Source of the DNA: Platycnemis pennipes
Taxonomy: Eukaryota; Arthropoda; Insecta; Odonata; Platycnemididae
Length of the DNA: 64,000 bases
Direction of reading: 5' to 3'
Assembly (NCBI GenBank): GCA_933228895.1
Contig: OW121855.1
Span: forward strand, 33,618,698-33,682,697
Each line of letters begins with the position of its first letter. Position 1 is the stretch's first letter. This document shows positions 34,439-45,800 of this stretch, piece after piece. The notes beneath the pieces were generated by a model. It had not been told where the DNA came from. It did no database searches and was given only the letters and a program-made list of their open reading frames with translations. The translations under genes and the position numbers were made by a program.

Positions 34439-36804
34439 CAGCCACTACATGACGTCCAATGGACGTCCATTTAACATCCAGAAGTCCCTTATGGACATCC
34501 ATTGGATGTCCATTGGACGTCAGGAAAAGGACATCCCTAAAAGGTCCATGCAGGACATCCTTTGGATGTCAGGAATAGGACATTCTGTGGATGTCAGGAA
34601 AAGGACACCCTTTTGATGTCCATCCAATGCCATGAAAATGACATCCTAAAAAGGTCCATGCAGTTACATCAATATGGAGGCCAGCAAATGATGTCCAAAG
34701 TTTTAGTTGTAAATGAGCCTTGAAGGGTAATCTCGATATACACAGACCTGCTGCATGGGACGAATACTACTCTGTTACGTCAAGAAAGAATTGTGAATGA
34801 AAGGTGTTGCTCAATTGTTTCCCCGGCTTGTTTATAAAATTTTTATTGTTGATATTTGTATGTTTACAGTTCGGAGTGTGAAACGTGCTGTTTTAATCGT
34901 ACATGTACTTACGTTTCTTTGCAATATTTGTACAATATTACTATTTTATATGTTTCGTTGTGGTTTTGGAATCCTACGACAGTGAAGTGCACGGTGATAA
35001 AACAAAATTAGACATGTAAATAACATGCCTATTTCATTCTTTACCTTGGCGTCCAATAGGTTTCAAGTTAAATCCCTTCCCATTTCCTCGTAACTGTTGT
35101 CAAATACTTCACCTTCAGGAAAACTTGAAAGCTGTATTTCTTTCAGTTTCTGTATCTCTTTTATTTTCATTGTGATTCACTTTGTATTATTCGTGGTTTA
35201 ATGGCTGCCGAGAACATTTTGAATTAAGAAAACCTCAGTAGCATTATTAGTATGCAGTGCTGCTCGCTTAGAACCACCTGAAGTTCCCAACTTAATTGAA
35301 CATATAGGTAACTTTTAGTGACGAAAATTTTCATGTCTCACACTTGCTCTGCTCTTCGGTGACTCTGATAAAAATTAAATTTAGCACTTAAGTTTTATGT
35401 GACGAAGCCGGTGCATAAGGGTTGGTGACAGCTGCCCTAGCGAGAAATTTATCTATCCAAGCATGTGTATGAATAAGGTATATTGTATAACATTATGCAT
35501 TTTAGCAGAGCAAGTTTGAAATAGAAAAATACACAGAAAAATTAGATAAATCCAAAACATGTGTGACGTAGGTAAGTTTTTTTTCTATGAGCGGTTGTAG
35601 TTGAGTGTCACAATTACAATGCTGATAAGAAAAATATTGGGACAATGAGTAACACGTGTTACTCATTGTCCCAAAAGCGTACGCTTTTGAATAATTAATG
35701 TAAAAATAAAAGTGATGCAACGAAACGACAAAATGTTACAAAACGTAGCATAAGTTGCGTTCCGTGCCTAAATTATAATCATATTGAGATTGTTACATTC
35801 GAATTGTGGTGGTAAGTGTATAACAGGTAGGCAATGGAATATTATTAATTGAATTAGAACAAGATCGAGTAAAAACGTTAAATGAGTCAACGTATTCAAA
35901 ACACATCTCCCATTTCTCCACACTATGTGTTCTCGTTGGATCACTCTCATGACGTCATAGAAGAGAGTGTCAGCCTGTATGTTGAGACGGTCTTGTTATT
36001 GCTCGTGAGTCGTGTTACATATGTGCTCAGAAGACTCGAAAAGTGAAATAAATGGAAGACGTTGACTTGGTTTCACGGCGTGGCGAGCCTCAAATTTATT
36101 ACCTATTGGATAATGTGGGAAAATAAAATTCGTATGATAAGGATAATGTGGGAAAATAAAATTCGTATGATAAGGATAATGTGGGCAAATAAATCATCAC
36201 AATCATTAAAATATCTCATGCAATAATAGTAATGACACCAGCTTAACAAAATGGCACAACTTAGCTGACCTCTCAGGCGAGTTTTTATTGTTTTGTCATG
36301 TAATTAGTCACTTACTGCCTTAGATAATTCAGATTTATGCAGATATCCAGATCCAGATGTTAAACCCGTTAGATATATCAAGGATATTGAAACTATGTCG
36401 TATTCTGATAATTAGCTTATACTGACAGGTGTCAAGAAATTCCCTGCAGCCAAAAAAATAGAAGTAGATAGTGACAAGGGATCGGCTGAGGCACAGTAGC
36501 AATAGGAAAAAAAACTGTTCAAGCTGCAGCTGTACATGTTGTTTAAGGATAATTTACTGAATAAATTTTTTAATTGTGTAATTATTCTCTCTTATGATCA
36601 CACTGCATATGGGTTGCATCTGTAGATCCCAAGAAACTGAAATACTTGCCTACATCTTTTCCAAATCCTTAAATGGACATCCATTGGATGTCCACAAGTG
36701 GGAAATTTGGACATGCATAGGATGTCCATTGGACGTCAAATGGATGTCCATGGATGTCAGTAACATCCATTCGGAACATCCAATGGATGTCATTGCAATG
36801 GCTG
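34439..36804. mobile_element. hAT-like element with GGACATCCATTGGATGTCC arrays
   Basis: The ends CAGCCACTACATGACGTCC and, inverted, CAGCCATTGCAATGACATCC enclose 2.37 kb. The left 240 bases hold more than ten variants of the palindrome GGACATCCATTGGATGTCC; the right 135 bases hold about six more. There is no transposase frame. No matching target duplication was found (GGAAGACC against GGGATGTG). It lies in the first third of EMC10 intron 2 as transcribed. Confidence 0.75.
36108..36190. repeat. Tandem repeat, 33-base period, about 2.5 copies
   Basis: GGATAATGTGGGAAAATAAA starts at 36108, 36141 and 36174, the last copy partial. It is inside the element 34439-36804. Confidence 0.9.
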
Positions 36805-37708
36805 GGGATGTGCCCCGAGCATGTTGAAAGCAAAGAAGACCTCCATCAACTCAACTTAATGGCCAGATGAAGAAAATACAAGACAATCTCAAAGGGATAT
36901 CATGAAAGTATTAGTCTGAAGTAAAGTCATGAAAGGCACCAAGCTACTGCCCAAGGAGAATGGGGCAAGGTGTTTTAATCATTAGTTGAGAAACAGGGGG
37001 TCCATAAACGGATTTGACCCTCAATAAAAAAAACTGCCCAACTATGGGTGAAATCTATATTTTGACTACAAGGCACGATGAAGGAATTCCTATACCAGTA
37101 ATATAAAAATTATACAGTGTAATGACTTCAAATTCAACAAGAATGAGAAAAATTCTGACCAGTGGTTCATAGAAACACGCTTGGTAACTATGGATGCAAA
37201 CATCACTATTTCCTACAACTAGCTGTAAAATTTCCAACAATGTCTCCATCGCCTTCATTGGCAAATAGAATACCAAGGCAACATTGCCTATGTTGATTCA
37301 AAACACAGAATTATTTAGAAGCAAAATGGGTGGAATTTACAAAATTTTTGGACCTCATTCTTAAAGTAGGTTTGCCTGTCATCGGCATGTTTACATAAAA
37401 CAGTACTCCACATCACATCCAAATTCCCGATAGAAATCCCCTGTTGTAATTTGCGAAAACAATATGACCTTCAGAAGAATAATTTCAGCAATATGTTGTA
37501 AGTACAGTTTTTTTTCTTTAGCGCTATTTTCCAACAAAGTTAACTGTTACATAGTGACTACTACCTCTAGTAATAGTGTACTGACGTTCTGCAACTATAT
37601 TAACCAAGCATTTTGTTATTTACGTAATGGTCTACTACACTGATACCTAAGATGTGATGCATTTCCATGCAATTTTACACTCACCTTCTAAGTTTAAACT
37701 TTTCTCAC

Positions 37709-37879
37709 CTTAAGCTGCTGCCTTTCTTCATCAGTCAACACATTTTGCTTCATCACCACAGCTGCATTTCTAATACTGAGTATATCAATTACACCTCTGT
37801 CAGTAAATTCAGGATTGGCTTCTTTACCTAAGGCGTGTTCCAACTTCATTGTCATTTGCCCATCGTACTCTACCTCCAT
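37709..37879 (-). CDS. EMC10: EMC10 exon 2
   Basis: The acceptor TTGAATTTTTAG is followed by MEVEYDGQMTMKLEHALGKE, a middle containing RGVIDILSIRNAAVVMKQN, and ends TDEERQQLK at GTGAGA. It corresponds to the first lumenal beta-strands of EMC10 (the LEHS-type motif) and the conserved LSEEER-type turn. Its 57 codons are in phase 0. The ATG at its start is internal: exon 1 supplies the signal peptide. Confidence 0.9.
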
Positions 37880-38053
37880 CTAAAAATTCAACAGCCCTAA
37901 CATTATCAATATTAAGGACATACAGCAGAACAAAAATTTAGCGGATACAGGTAACACATAACTTAAAGATCTGATGGCCCAACTCATCAAACAGCAAAAA
38001 AGTTTACTTAAACAAACAGCAATAATGAAGTCATTATGGGAAAATATACGTAC

Positions 38054-38113
38054 TGCATTGATGTAACATATACCCGCAAGGAAACTAGTCAATAACATAA
38101 GATGCCACGCCAT
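38054..38113 (-). CDS. EMC10: EMC10 exon 1 (signal peptide) and whole-gene description
   Basis: The start codon is at 38111-38113. The 20 codons MAWHLMLLTSFLAGICYINA form a hydrophobic signal peptide ending at a GTACGT donor in phase 0. Six exons join into one frame of about 228 residues: signal peptide, lumenal beta-rich domain, charged linker and one C-terminal transmembrane helix, as expected for EMC10. EMC10 is a lumenal/peripheral subunit of the ER membrane complex, which inserts tail-anchored and multipass proteins into the ER membrane. Introns of 7.5, 13.1 and 7.7 kb are loaded with transposons, while splice sites and reading frame are intact, so the gene is probably functional. The start lies 320 bases from the MITD1 start on the opposite strand. 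Order and phases are read from sequence; function is family knowledge. Confidence 0.88.
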
Positions 38114-38433
38114 ATTCGAGTAATTCGAAAAGGTAAATTTCAAGATAGTATCTTCTATTCCAGTCAGGACATGAAATTTATAAATATGGTCCACGGCAAA
38201 TTAACATCGAAGCAACTTTCGAATTATTTTGACGGTACTCGACGTTCACATTGTTCTACTCCGCAAACAAATGACAGGCATTCACCCATGAATTTGAAAA
38301 GGAAGCGCGATATAGCGCAAGGAAAACAAGGTCTGATAAAGACCATGGTCTGAAGCCTGAAGGATTGTGAAGTGTTGTGTACTGTTTATGTAGATTTGCC
38401 ACCCTGCAGAGAGGACTTATTTAATAGCCAATC
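38114..38433. promoter_or_regulatory. Shared divergent promoter region of EMC10 and MITD1
   Basis: Only 320 bases separate the two start codons, so the core promoters and both 5' leaders must lie here or extend into each other. No TATA box is evident. The MITD1 start is in the context AATCATGG. An open frame at 38102-38353 on the plus strand overlaps the EMC10 start and looks fortuitous. Confidence 0.6.
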
Positions 38434-38563
38434 ATGGCAGACGTAGAAAGCGCTGCAGTTTCAATAATCACTCGAGCTGTTAAATTAGACTCGGGAAAGA
38501 GGTACACTGAGGCACTGGTTTGTTATCAAGAGGGACTGGAACTGTTGATGAAAGCATTGAAAT
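38434..38563 (+). CDS. MITD1: MITD1 exon 1 (MIT domain) and whole-gene description
   Basis: The start at 38434 opens MADVESAAVSIITRAVKLDS and YTEALVCYQEGLELLMKALK, helices 1 and 2 of a MIT domain, ending at a GTAAAT donor with one base of a split codon. The four exons make a 242-residue protein, the usual MITD1 length. MITD1 binds ESCRT-III tails through its MIT domain, and binds membranes through a C-terminal phospholipase-D-like fold lacking catalysis. In human cells it acts at the midbody during cytokinesis. All junction phases agree and no stop interrupts, so the gene is probably intact. Intron 3 (39161-42385) has taken in a hAT-like element and a 5'-truncated LINE. Confidence 0.95.
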
Positions 38564-38633
38564 GTAAATATTTGAATGTGAATGGTGTAATGATGTTGAT
38601 GCATCTTTATTGGCGCATATTTATTGATTTTAG

Positions 38634-38872
38634 GCTCCAACTGCCCAGCGAAAAAGGCCAAACTCAGAGAAAAAGTGGAGGGCTTTATGGACAGGGCTGA
38701 AAAGCTCAAAACATATGTGGAACAAGAGAAAGAGAAAGGAAGCTATCACGAACAGATAGTAATTGAGAATGATTCTACGGGCCACAGTTATCAAAACCTT
38801 ATAGGAAGATTTCTGGACGAGCAAGTGTCACTGGTTTCAGTGGAAGATCCTTATATTCGAAGTCCTCATCAG
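38634..38872 (+). CDS. MITD1: MITD1 exon 2
   Basis: The acceptor TTGATTTTAG is followed by a segment with KLREKVEGFMDRAEKLKTYV (third MIT helix) and then YHEQIVIENDSTGHSYQNLI, LDEQVSLVSVEDPYIRSPHQ, the start of the C-terminal membrane-binding domain. It ends at CAG/GTGATT. Two bases complete a Cys codon with exon 1; 79 further codons follow. Confidence 0.95.
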
Positions 38873-38963
38873 GTGATTAGAATGAAAATGTATCGAGAGA
38901 ATCACCTTTAATCAAAGCTTTTTTTCTGTATGCATGGCAGTGACGTTTTTAATTTGGTTTCAG

Positions 38964-39160
38964 TGTGAGAATTTCGTTAAACTTTGTGAGCTACTCGTGA
39001 AAACCTGCCCTAATTTGAAGAATGTGCGACTGCTTACAACAAGTGATCGCGGTGCTAAAGATCAAGGGAACCTGTTGGATATGACTAAGACAAGCTTGAG
39101 GAAATTTAACGTCGTTTTGGATGTTGATTTTTCGCAAACGCTTCACGACAGGCAAATCAG
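38964..39160 (+). CDS. MITD1: MITD1 exon 3
   Basis: The acceptor TGGTTTCAG is followed by CENFVKLCELLVKTCPNLKN, VRLLTTSDRG and FNVVLDVDFSQTLHDRQI, then GTAATG. The LLTS and HDR-IR motifs are characteristic of the MITD1 C-terminal domain. It enters in phase 0 and leaves with two bases of an Arg codon. Confidence 0.95.
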
Positions 39161-39533
39161 GTAATGAAATGCTTGGAGTATATCCTTGGCTGTAAACCAA
39201 AGCTAATAGCTACCTGCCAAACGAGCAATAAATCAGCCAAAGTAAATTTAAGAGGCAATTAAGTGATAAATCAAGCCCTGTTAAAGGGTCTTGAAGTATA
39301 ATTTTTATTTATGGAATTATTTGGAATCTTGGCATCCTTGTAGTTGGTTTGGAATCGTAACCAAATAAGGTTGATAACTATGAAACTGAGGGGTGCCTGT
39401 TACCAAAAGCATCCCTTGTTAGTTTTCCAGTGGCACCTTTTGTCAGACAATTCACATTTTGTTGTAATATTACTGTGGTCTATTTATATTGTCATTTTAT
39501 TTCTTTAGTAAACTCCCTTGCAAAAATAATGTT

Positions 39534-41000
39534 CATGGTGGGTAGGTGGGGTGTACAGCAATGGTAGTATATGTCATGAAGTGTAGTTACCTGCCTTTTA
39601 AAGTTCATGAAGGGTAGAGGAGTGGTAGCATAGTGCCGGCTATACACTCACTGTCCTCTCTCAGCGACACCCTACTTACCTCTGCCCTACCAACCCTATA
39701 GGGTTCAAGGGCGGTGTAGTGTTATGCCTACTGTACCCTTACTTGACCGTTGACGGCTTACATGTAGGTTACCTTCACTTTATACACCCTGAAGGGTAAA
39801 GAGAGGGTAGGCATACCTCCTATCTCTATATTTCTACTGCCTACCCTCGCCCAAATCCCAGAGAAGGGTATGGGAGTGGTAAGCTACAATTCATGGGGTG
39901 TAATGACCACCACCAAGTGAGCACGTGTGGTTGTAGTTTTGTAGTGTCACTTATTCCTAAAGTCAACTACAAAATACTGGGAAGAAAAAATGGAAAACGT
40001 GGGTAGCAGGGAATGCAAAAATTGGTTTGTGAAGGCTAGGTTTTGCAGAGAGCATATGGTGAATAATATCTTTGTTAAAAAATTGAAACTAACCAGACCA
40101 AATATTTCAAGTAGGAATGTGTCGATTCTCAATACCTATTCTCAATACCACTGATTCTTGTGGATTGGTATCGGCATTGAGAATCGATATCCCAAAGTTG
40201 ATACAATACAGGTGATCCCTATATGAAATATGACTGGGAAAGTCTGACTTCACCATGGCTGGTTGCCATGGTGATCCCCATATTTTATTCCAAACAAAGT
40301 TACAGCAGTTTCTGCCATAAGGAATTCTTTAGTAGTTGATTTCTCTTTTCGGTAGTGCCTTTAAGCAGTACAGGTAGTTGCTCTAGGGTGCCAGCAACTA
40401 CCTGTACCCACTAACTACACCTCTACTATTTTTTTTTACCTCGTGAAAACAATTGACACACAAGGCATAGTTTTATGACCATTTATAATTTAGATTAGTG
40501 TTTTTATTACTCTTATGACTAATTATTAATCATATTAAAAATTAAACTTATGACAGTCATGTTATTAAGAATCTATCATGATATTTTTTTATCTGATACT
40601 AAACATTGTTTGTTATTAAACATGCTCTTGTAAGAAAAAATGTATTTTGTACATTAAAATTGTATTTTTAGATTTCATGGAACTTTTTTACAATAATGTA
40701 TAAATAAACTAGGTGAAAATAGGCGTATATGTATAGGTCGATTGTATCAGTATCAAGAATCGATTTTTCAGGAATCGTATTGAGAATCAATAAATTTTGT
40801 ATCAACTCATCTCTAATTTCAAGTACGTATTGCTACTCATTTCTACATTCAGAAGAATTACCCGTACCCCACACCTCGGGTAGTTCATGGATGGGCAGTA
40901 GCAAGGGGTTCCCCTACAGTGGCTCTACCAGTCTATTACCCTCAGATGCTATAAATAACCTTCCCATCACTGATTGTTGCTTGTCTGTAAGCTGTGGGTA
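39534..41000. repeat. Region rich in GGGTAG/CTACCC motifs
   Basis: On both sides of the hAT-like insertion at 40112-40815 (about 39534-39900 and 40855-41000) the sequence is crowded with variants of GGGTAGNGGAGTGGTAG and its complement. This is probably an older transposon with motif arrays like those of the elements listed here; its ends are not resolved. Confidence 0.4.
40112..40815. mobile_element. hAT-like MITE with GAATCGATTCTC arrays
   Basis: The termini TAGGAATGTGTCGATTC and, inverted, TAGAGATGAGTTGATAC are flanked by a perfect 8-base target duplication ATTTCAAG (40104-40111 and 40816-40823). Subterminal arms carry repeats of GAATCGATTCTCAATACC-like motifs, several on each side. The 704-base unit has no coding capacity. 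It is in MITD1 intron 3. Confidence 0.88.
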
Positions 41001-41199
41001 CCACTGCCATCCACCTACAGCCTTTCACATCATTTTCTTACCCTACTCCTACACTTTATTTTTGCCAGGGGTCCCCTTCCTAATGTCATCTTTTCCTCAT
41101 CTACCCCTTGCAACAAAGCATTTCGATCGCCTCTTGACTAAGGTGTGGATTGAAGCATTGACACTGACAGAATTGAAGTGAATTTATCACTAAACTACT

Positions 41200-42356
41200 C
41201 TCTTTCTGTACTGTCTTTTCCAATCATATCTTTCTCAGCGTCAACAATGTGTTGAAATGGAGGGTGTGCAGTCCTCTTTCCTCCCTACTCAATATGGAGT
41301 TCCCCAGGGGTCTGTCCTGGGACCCATCTTATTCCTAATAATGATCAATGACCTACCTTACAGCATACCCTCAAATTCCATTCTCTACGCTGATGATACA
41401 ACCTTAATAGATGTTTCCAAAAGTACTACCACTGCTGCTGGAAGTGCAGACAATCATCTAGCAATGGCTAATGATTGGTTTAGAGTTAATGGCTTTGTAC
41501 TTAACAGGGAAAAAACTCAAAAGCTAATCTGTAGCCTGAAGTCTGCCCCAGGTAATCTGAAGCCAACTAAGTTACTTGGGTTTTACCTTGATACTAAACT
41601 AAGCTGGAGCTATCATATCACTGAGGTAAACAAAAAGCTTTCCAAAGCTCTCTTTATTTTAAGAAAGCTAAGCTTGATAGTCCCTCCTGATTTCATGCGA
41701 TGTATATACTTTGCCTTTTTTAACAGCCACTTGGACTATGGTCTGGAAATATGGGGGAATGCCCCTGACATAAAATCTGTTTTTTTGTTGCAAAAAAAGG
41801 CCATTAGAATACTAACTAATTCCACATCTCGGGAGCACTGTCGTCCACTGTTTATAGAATTGAAAATTTTAACTGTTTATAGTCTGTATGTATATAGAGT
41901 CTTGATATATGTAAAAGAAAACCTTGATCTCTTTCCGACAAGAGGTGCAACTCACAATTACAGCACGAGATATAATAATCTTTTATCCCTTAACCAATGC
42001 AGATTGACCAAAACCCAATCTTCCCTGCATAATTTAGGCATCAGGCTATTTAACCATCTACCGATTTCAGCCAGATTGACTAGCTTGGCTAGATTCAAGA
42101 GTGTGATCCACTCGTGGCTTGCCTTACAGGCTTTTTATTCTGTTGGAGAGTTTTTTACACATAACACCTGTGATATGGTATTTTAACTTGCAGCTTATAA
42201 ACTGTAATTGAAATTTTTCATAATTGTAACTTTTCTAATGAATTGTAATTTTTTTCTTGTATATGTATGTACATTTTTTTATTTTTTTTATTTTTTGACG
42301 AGGTCTGTGTATCCTTTGAATACGACTGACCAATAAAACATTATTATTATTATTAT
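41200..42356 (+). pseudogene. 5'-truncated non-LTR retrotransposon (LINE), RT core and 3' end
   Basis: An open frame of 309 codons (41257-42186; similarity extends left to about 41215 with SYLSQRQQCVEMEG) holds QYGVPQGSVLGPILFLIMIN and the catalytic ILYADDTTLI, then LGFYLDTKLSWSYHI and the thumb region with SHLDYGLEIWGNA, typical of Jockey/CR1/I-type LINEs. Fingers, endonuclease and ORF1 are missing. A simple TTATTA tail (42341-42356) marks the 3' end, 30 bases before the MITD1 exon 4 acceptor. The open frame implies a fairly recent insertion. Clade is not certain. Confidence 0.88.
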
Positions 42357-42385
42357 CACGAACAGTTATTTCTCTACTTTTTCAG

Positions 42386-42548
42386 GTTGAGCAATGGTTG
42401 GGTCATTAAAATTGGACGAGGTTTGGACTATTTTAAACCTCCTGATGGAAGATGTGCACTAGGCTACTTTGATATGGATTTGAGACCATGCAAAGAAACT
42501 GTTGTAGATGTTTTTCATGTAAAAGATGTCAAACTTTCATATGGATGA
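42386..42548 (+). CDS. MITD1: MITD1 exon 4 (C-terminus)
   Basis: The acceptor TACTTTTTCAG is followed by [20 protein letters not shown], then [19 protein letters not shown] and a TGA at 42546-42548. [13 protein letters not shown] and DLRPC-ET are the most conserved part of the MITD1 C-terminal domain. One base completes the Arg codon from exon 3. The LINE tail ends 29 bases upstream of the exon, close to the expected branch-point region. Confidence 0.95.
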
Positions 42549-44196
42549 ATGATATCCATCTTATTTGTCCTAATACCTGAACTGTCATAAGGTTTTTGTG
42601 GAAGCTGATCCATGCCAAAATTTATGCAGTATTGTTACCTCTCTTATGTCTATAGCAATTTAACAATGACGAATGAAAATTGTACTAAAAGCCTAAAAGG
42701 TGTTTTTAGATCTTCATTCTTTCCTTGGTGGCAAGAACATTCAACAATCACTCAAAATATGAAAGCCAGTACTAATGGCTGAAAAATGCTGGGTTGATAT
42801 TGTGAGCTATTTTAACTGGAGTAAATTTGACTTTGCTGCCTTCAATGGAAAATATCGGGTTGTAGAATTTCTTCTACTTAAAGAAAAACTGCTCTATTAT
42901 GAACCTCCCAAGAGACACCTTCAAATTGATGACTAAGCATGCTCCTTCAAATGACTGATCAAGTTGAGGAAAGAAGGTGATATTTGTCCATAAAACAATA
43001 CAAGAGGCTAATGTTCTTGTTTTAATTTATTATTTTCATAATGCTTCTGTTATTTGACAATTAATTTATATTTTTTCCATCTTGGGAATCTGTCTACAGT
43101 TATTAGTCAGTCATGTATGCTACTGAGAGTACACATCATGACTGTACTACCATATTATCTACTAGTGAGGGTCAATGTCTTTTTTTGCCATTTAAAGTGA
43201 TAGAATTCAGATTTTCTTAACATAACTATATTATTATTCATTCTCATGTTCTTTTAGCACTGGGAATTTCCACTCTTGAGTTGGTCTACCATGGTAAATC
43301 ATGACCAATTGCTTAGGTTCCTATTTTTTTTGTATTATTGGTGTATAGTAATATTGATTTTTATATGACTTGGTATCAATAAAAATTTTAGCAATTCTGA
43401 AGGCTTCTTTAATGTCTATGGTAGTGATATACTGTTATCTGCATGTATAGCAATGAAAGCAGGAAATGGCACAAGATCTTTTTATTGCAATTTTATATTT
43501 GTATTTATTTTCTCCTTATTTTTATTTTTCTTTGTTAGTCAAACTTATTTTTTGTTATTTTAATCTATGGCACAATAATTATGACATTGTATATTTTTGG
43601 AGCCATGTCCCAAATGAATTAAAGTGTGATTGTGATATGCATTTTTATCTGTGATGGTGCAAATGTATCCGCAATTATTCAATCTTGACCATGTTCATTA
43701 TTACATTTAAGTGAATGGGAGCATTTTTAGGTTGTTGATATTTTTATACTTTTGATGTTGATGATAATATATTTGATGTTTTAATCTCATCTGTTGTTTA
43801 TATTTTGTTCATGAAGGAAGTTTTGCTATGTGAAATGGTTTGTTAGTTTAAATTTTTCTTCCCTTCCATTGGAACCAGTACTGATAATGCTAGCCCCTCT
43901 AGAAGTGTACAGTAACTATCTGTGTGACTCGTGATTTAAAAAAATAACTATAACAGGAGTAATGAAATACCAGAGTTGGTGGGAGAGGAAAGAAAATGGA
44001 TTGAGAAAATTAGAAGGCAGGAAGTGTAGATGAAGAAGGTAATAAAGCGTGAGTGTTTTGAAAGACGTGATTGAGAGAAGGATGTTGGGTGAGTGGAGTA
44101 GAGGGAGGAGAAGGATGGGTAGTTTAAGCAGAATGATGGGAAGTATAAGGTGCTGAAGAGGGACATCCTGTGAAATTTATGGATTGTAAGAATAAT
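42549..44196. other. MITD1 3' region and intergenic sequence
   Basis: The 3' untranslated region probably extends to the AATAAA at 43378. Beyond it, 43930-44170 is purine-rich with weak resemblance to a LINE C-terminus that I do not call. No further gene is seen. Confidence 0.4.
43378..43383 (+). promoter_or_regulatory. MITD1: Candidate MITD1 polyadenylation signal
   Basis: AATAAA about 830 bases past the MITD1 stop is followed by an AT-rich stretch. Its use is inferred from position. Confidence 0.4.
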
Positions 44197-44719
44197 GGGG
44201 TCGTTAATTTATTTTTTTATTGCCGAATATGATAGAGGATGTAATATAAGAAGACCCGTATTTTTCCGTTTTTTGATCCGTCAATTATTTCTCGAGTTAT
44301 AAGCGGCGAAAAACATGTTATTAACCCTTTCGGAAAAGTGGGCGTGGTGCAACCCCTGATGTATATCAACTTCGTCCAATCACAACTGAGCCCGCGAAGC
44401 TACTTCGCCTTATCGCAAAGGGGGGGACACGGCTGGCTCTCCCAATGGGAGCGATTGCGACAGCATCTGTGCGAGCAGACCTTCTGAGAATCCCCCTCCA
44501 CTCCCTCACCTTCCCATAAGGGCAGTCAAGGATGGGAGGAAAATGACGTCAATATTATCACAGCAGCTTTTTCGGTGGGCGTCACCTTTTGCTTATTTTA
44601 ATTTTTGATTTATGAGTGAATGGTTGTGATTAGAAGATTGATTTTTTCACTAAAATTCTTTTTTCGTTTCCATCTAACAATTTTGTGCACAAAATTGCAA
44701 TTTCAGTTCCGAGTGAATT
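44197..44719 (-). mobile_element. 530-bp MITE family, copy 3 (reverse orientation)
   Basis: Reverse-complement of the MITE at 9558-10087 along its whole length, from GGGGTCGTTAATTTATTTTT to TTTCAGTTCCGAGTGAAT, with only the last bases at the right edge changed. Confidence 0.85.
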
Positions 44720-45068
44720 GAATATCCATGCAACTGTACCTTCACTGGTAGAAAACTAATTGTTATAATTGCATATGAGATATGAATATCTGTGCTTAAA
44801 ATATGTAACACCATGTCTTTATTCCCAATTAAGATATAACGGTTAGATTAAGGTCTATAGGGGATTTTAAAAAGTGGGTTTGGAGGAAAATGAAAAATGA
44901 TGAAGTGTTGAGCATGAAGAAGGAAGATTGTTGGTGGAAATGAGGAGACAGAGGAGGTGGATGGATTTAGTAATCAAAGACAGTGGGGGTAGTATTGAAG
45001 ATACAATGCTGAGAAAAAGGAGATGGAAAAGTGTATTTTGGATCGTAAGAAGATGGAGGTGGCAAATA

Positions 45069-45723
45069 CCATATTCCTCCGAATATAGTCTCTCCCTTTT
45101 GGGCCGAAATTTTTGCGGAAAAAGTCTGGGGGGGACTACCTTCATTCAAGCTCAAGGTACCTAATGTCCATCGTGATATATAATATATTATAATCTCAAT
45201 AAAGAAGATAGACATTTAGAAATTTTTGTCCTTTAATTATATTGTCATTCTTTTTTAAAATAGTCCTTCACTGCGATCTTAGTAACCTTTATTTCTTGCA
45301 ACCAACGCGAGTGATAATCAGAGGGTGGCATTTTAAATGAAAAAACATTTGGTCGCCATGATTCCCAGTGCACATGAGCAGTGCTTACACTTCAAAATCG
45401 TGATTTCTTATTTGCATATCTCACTTCTCCCTTACACCTAATTATGGAAATATAGTTTTCCGAAGTACAATATTAAATTAAATTACTAGCTATTCAACTT
45501 TGATAGGTGAAATAATATTGAGTATTTTGGAAAATATATTAACTTGATTCTCCATATTGATAACTGAAACAATGGAAATTTTTATTACTCAAGGTGCTCA
45601 AGTTGTTAACCTGAGAAAATTATGTGCAAGTCCTGCTTTGCATTAAAAAACATTTTTTGAAATTGCTTGAATTTGCAAAACTGAACTGCAAAAAGTGGGG
45701 GGACTATATTCGGAGGAATATGG
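45069..45723. mobile_element. 655-bp MITE, TA target duplication
   Basis: The inverted ends CCATATTCCTCCGAATATAG are perfect over 20 bases and are flanked by TA (45067-45068 and 45724-45725), as for Tc1/mariner-type MITEs. There is no coding sequence inside. It sits about 75 bases left of the 4.2-kb transposon. Confidence 0.85.
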
Positions 45724-45800
45724 TATGTTCATCAGAAGAAGGATTGAGTAGGGAAGGAGTGGTTCTAAACAATTTAGCTGATTGGGATATTTCTTCATAT

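Noticed and set aside
34439..36190. CRISPR-like or satellite array made of the GGACATCC palindromes
   Set aside because: Spacing is irregular, the copies are degenerate and confined to the two ends of one element, and the genome is eukaryotic; subterminal transposon repeats fit better.
38102..38353. 83-codon plus-strand open frame between EMC10 and MITD1
   Set aside because: It overlaps the EMC10 signal-peptide exon in antisense, has no family similarity and would occupy the shared promoter.
44867..45060. LINE C-terminal fragment (MRRQRRWMDLVIKDSGG)
   Set aside because: The resemblance to LINE tail sequences is weak and rests on common residues, so it was not called.
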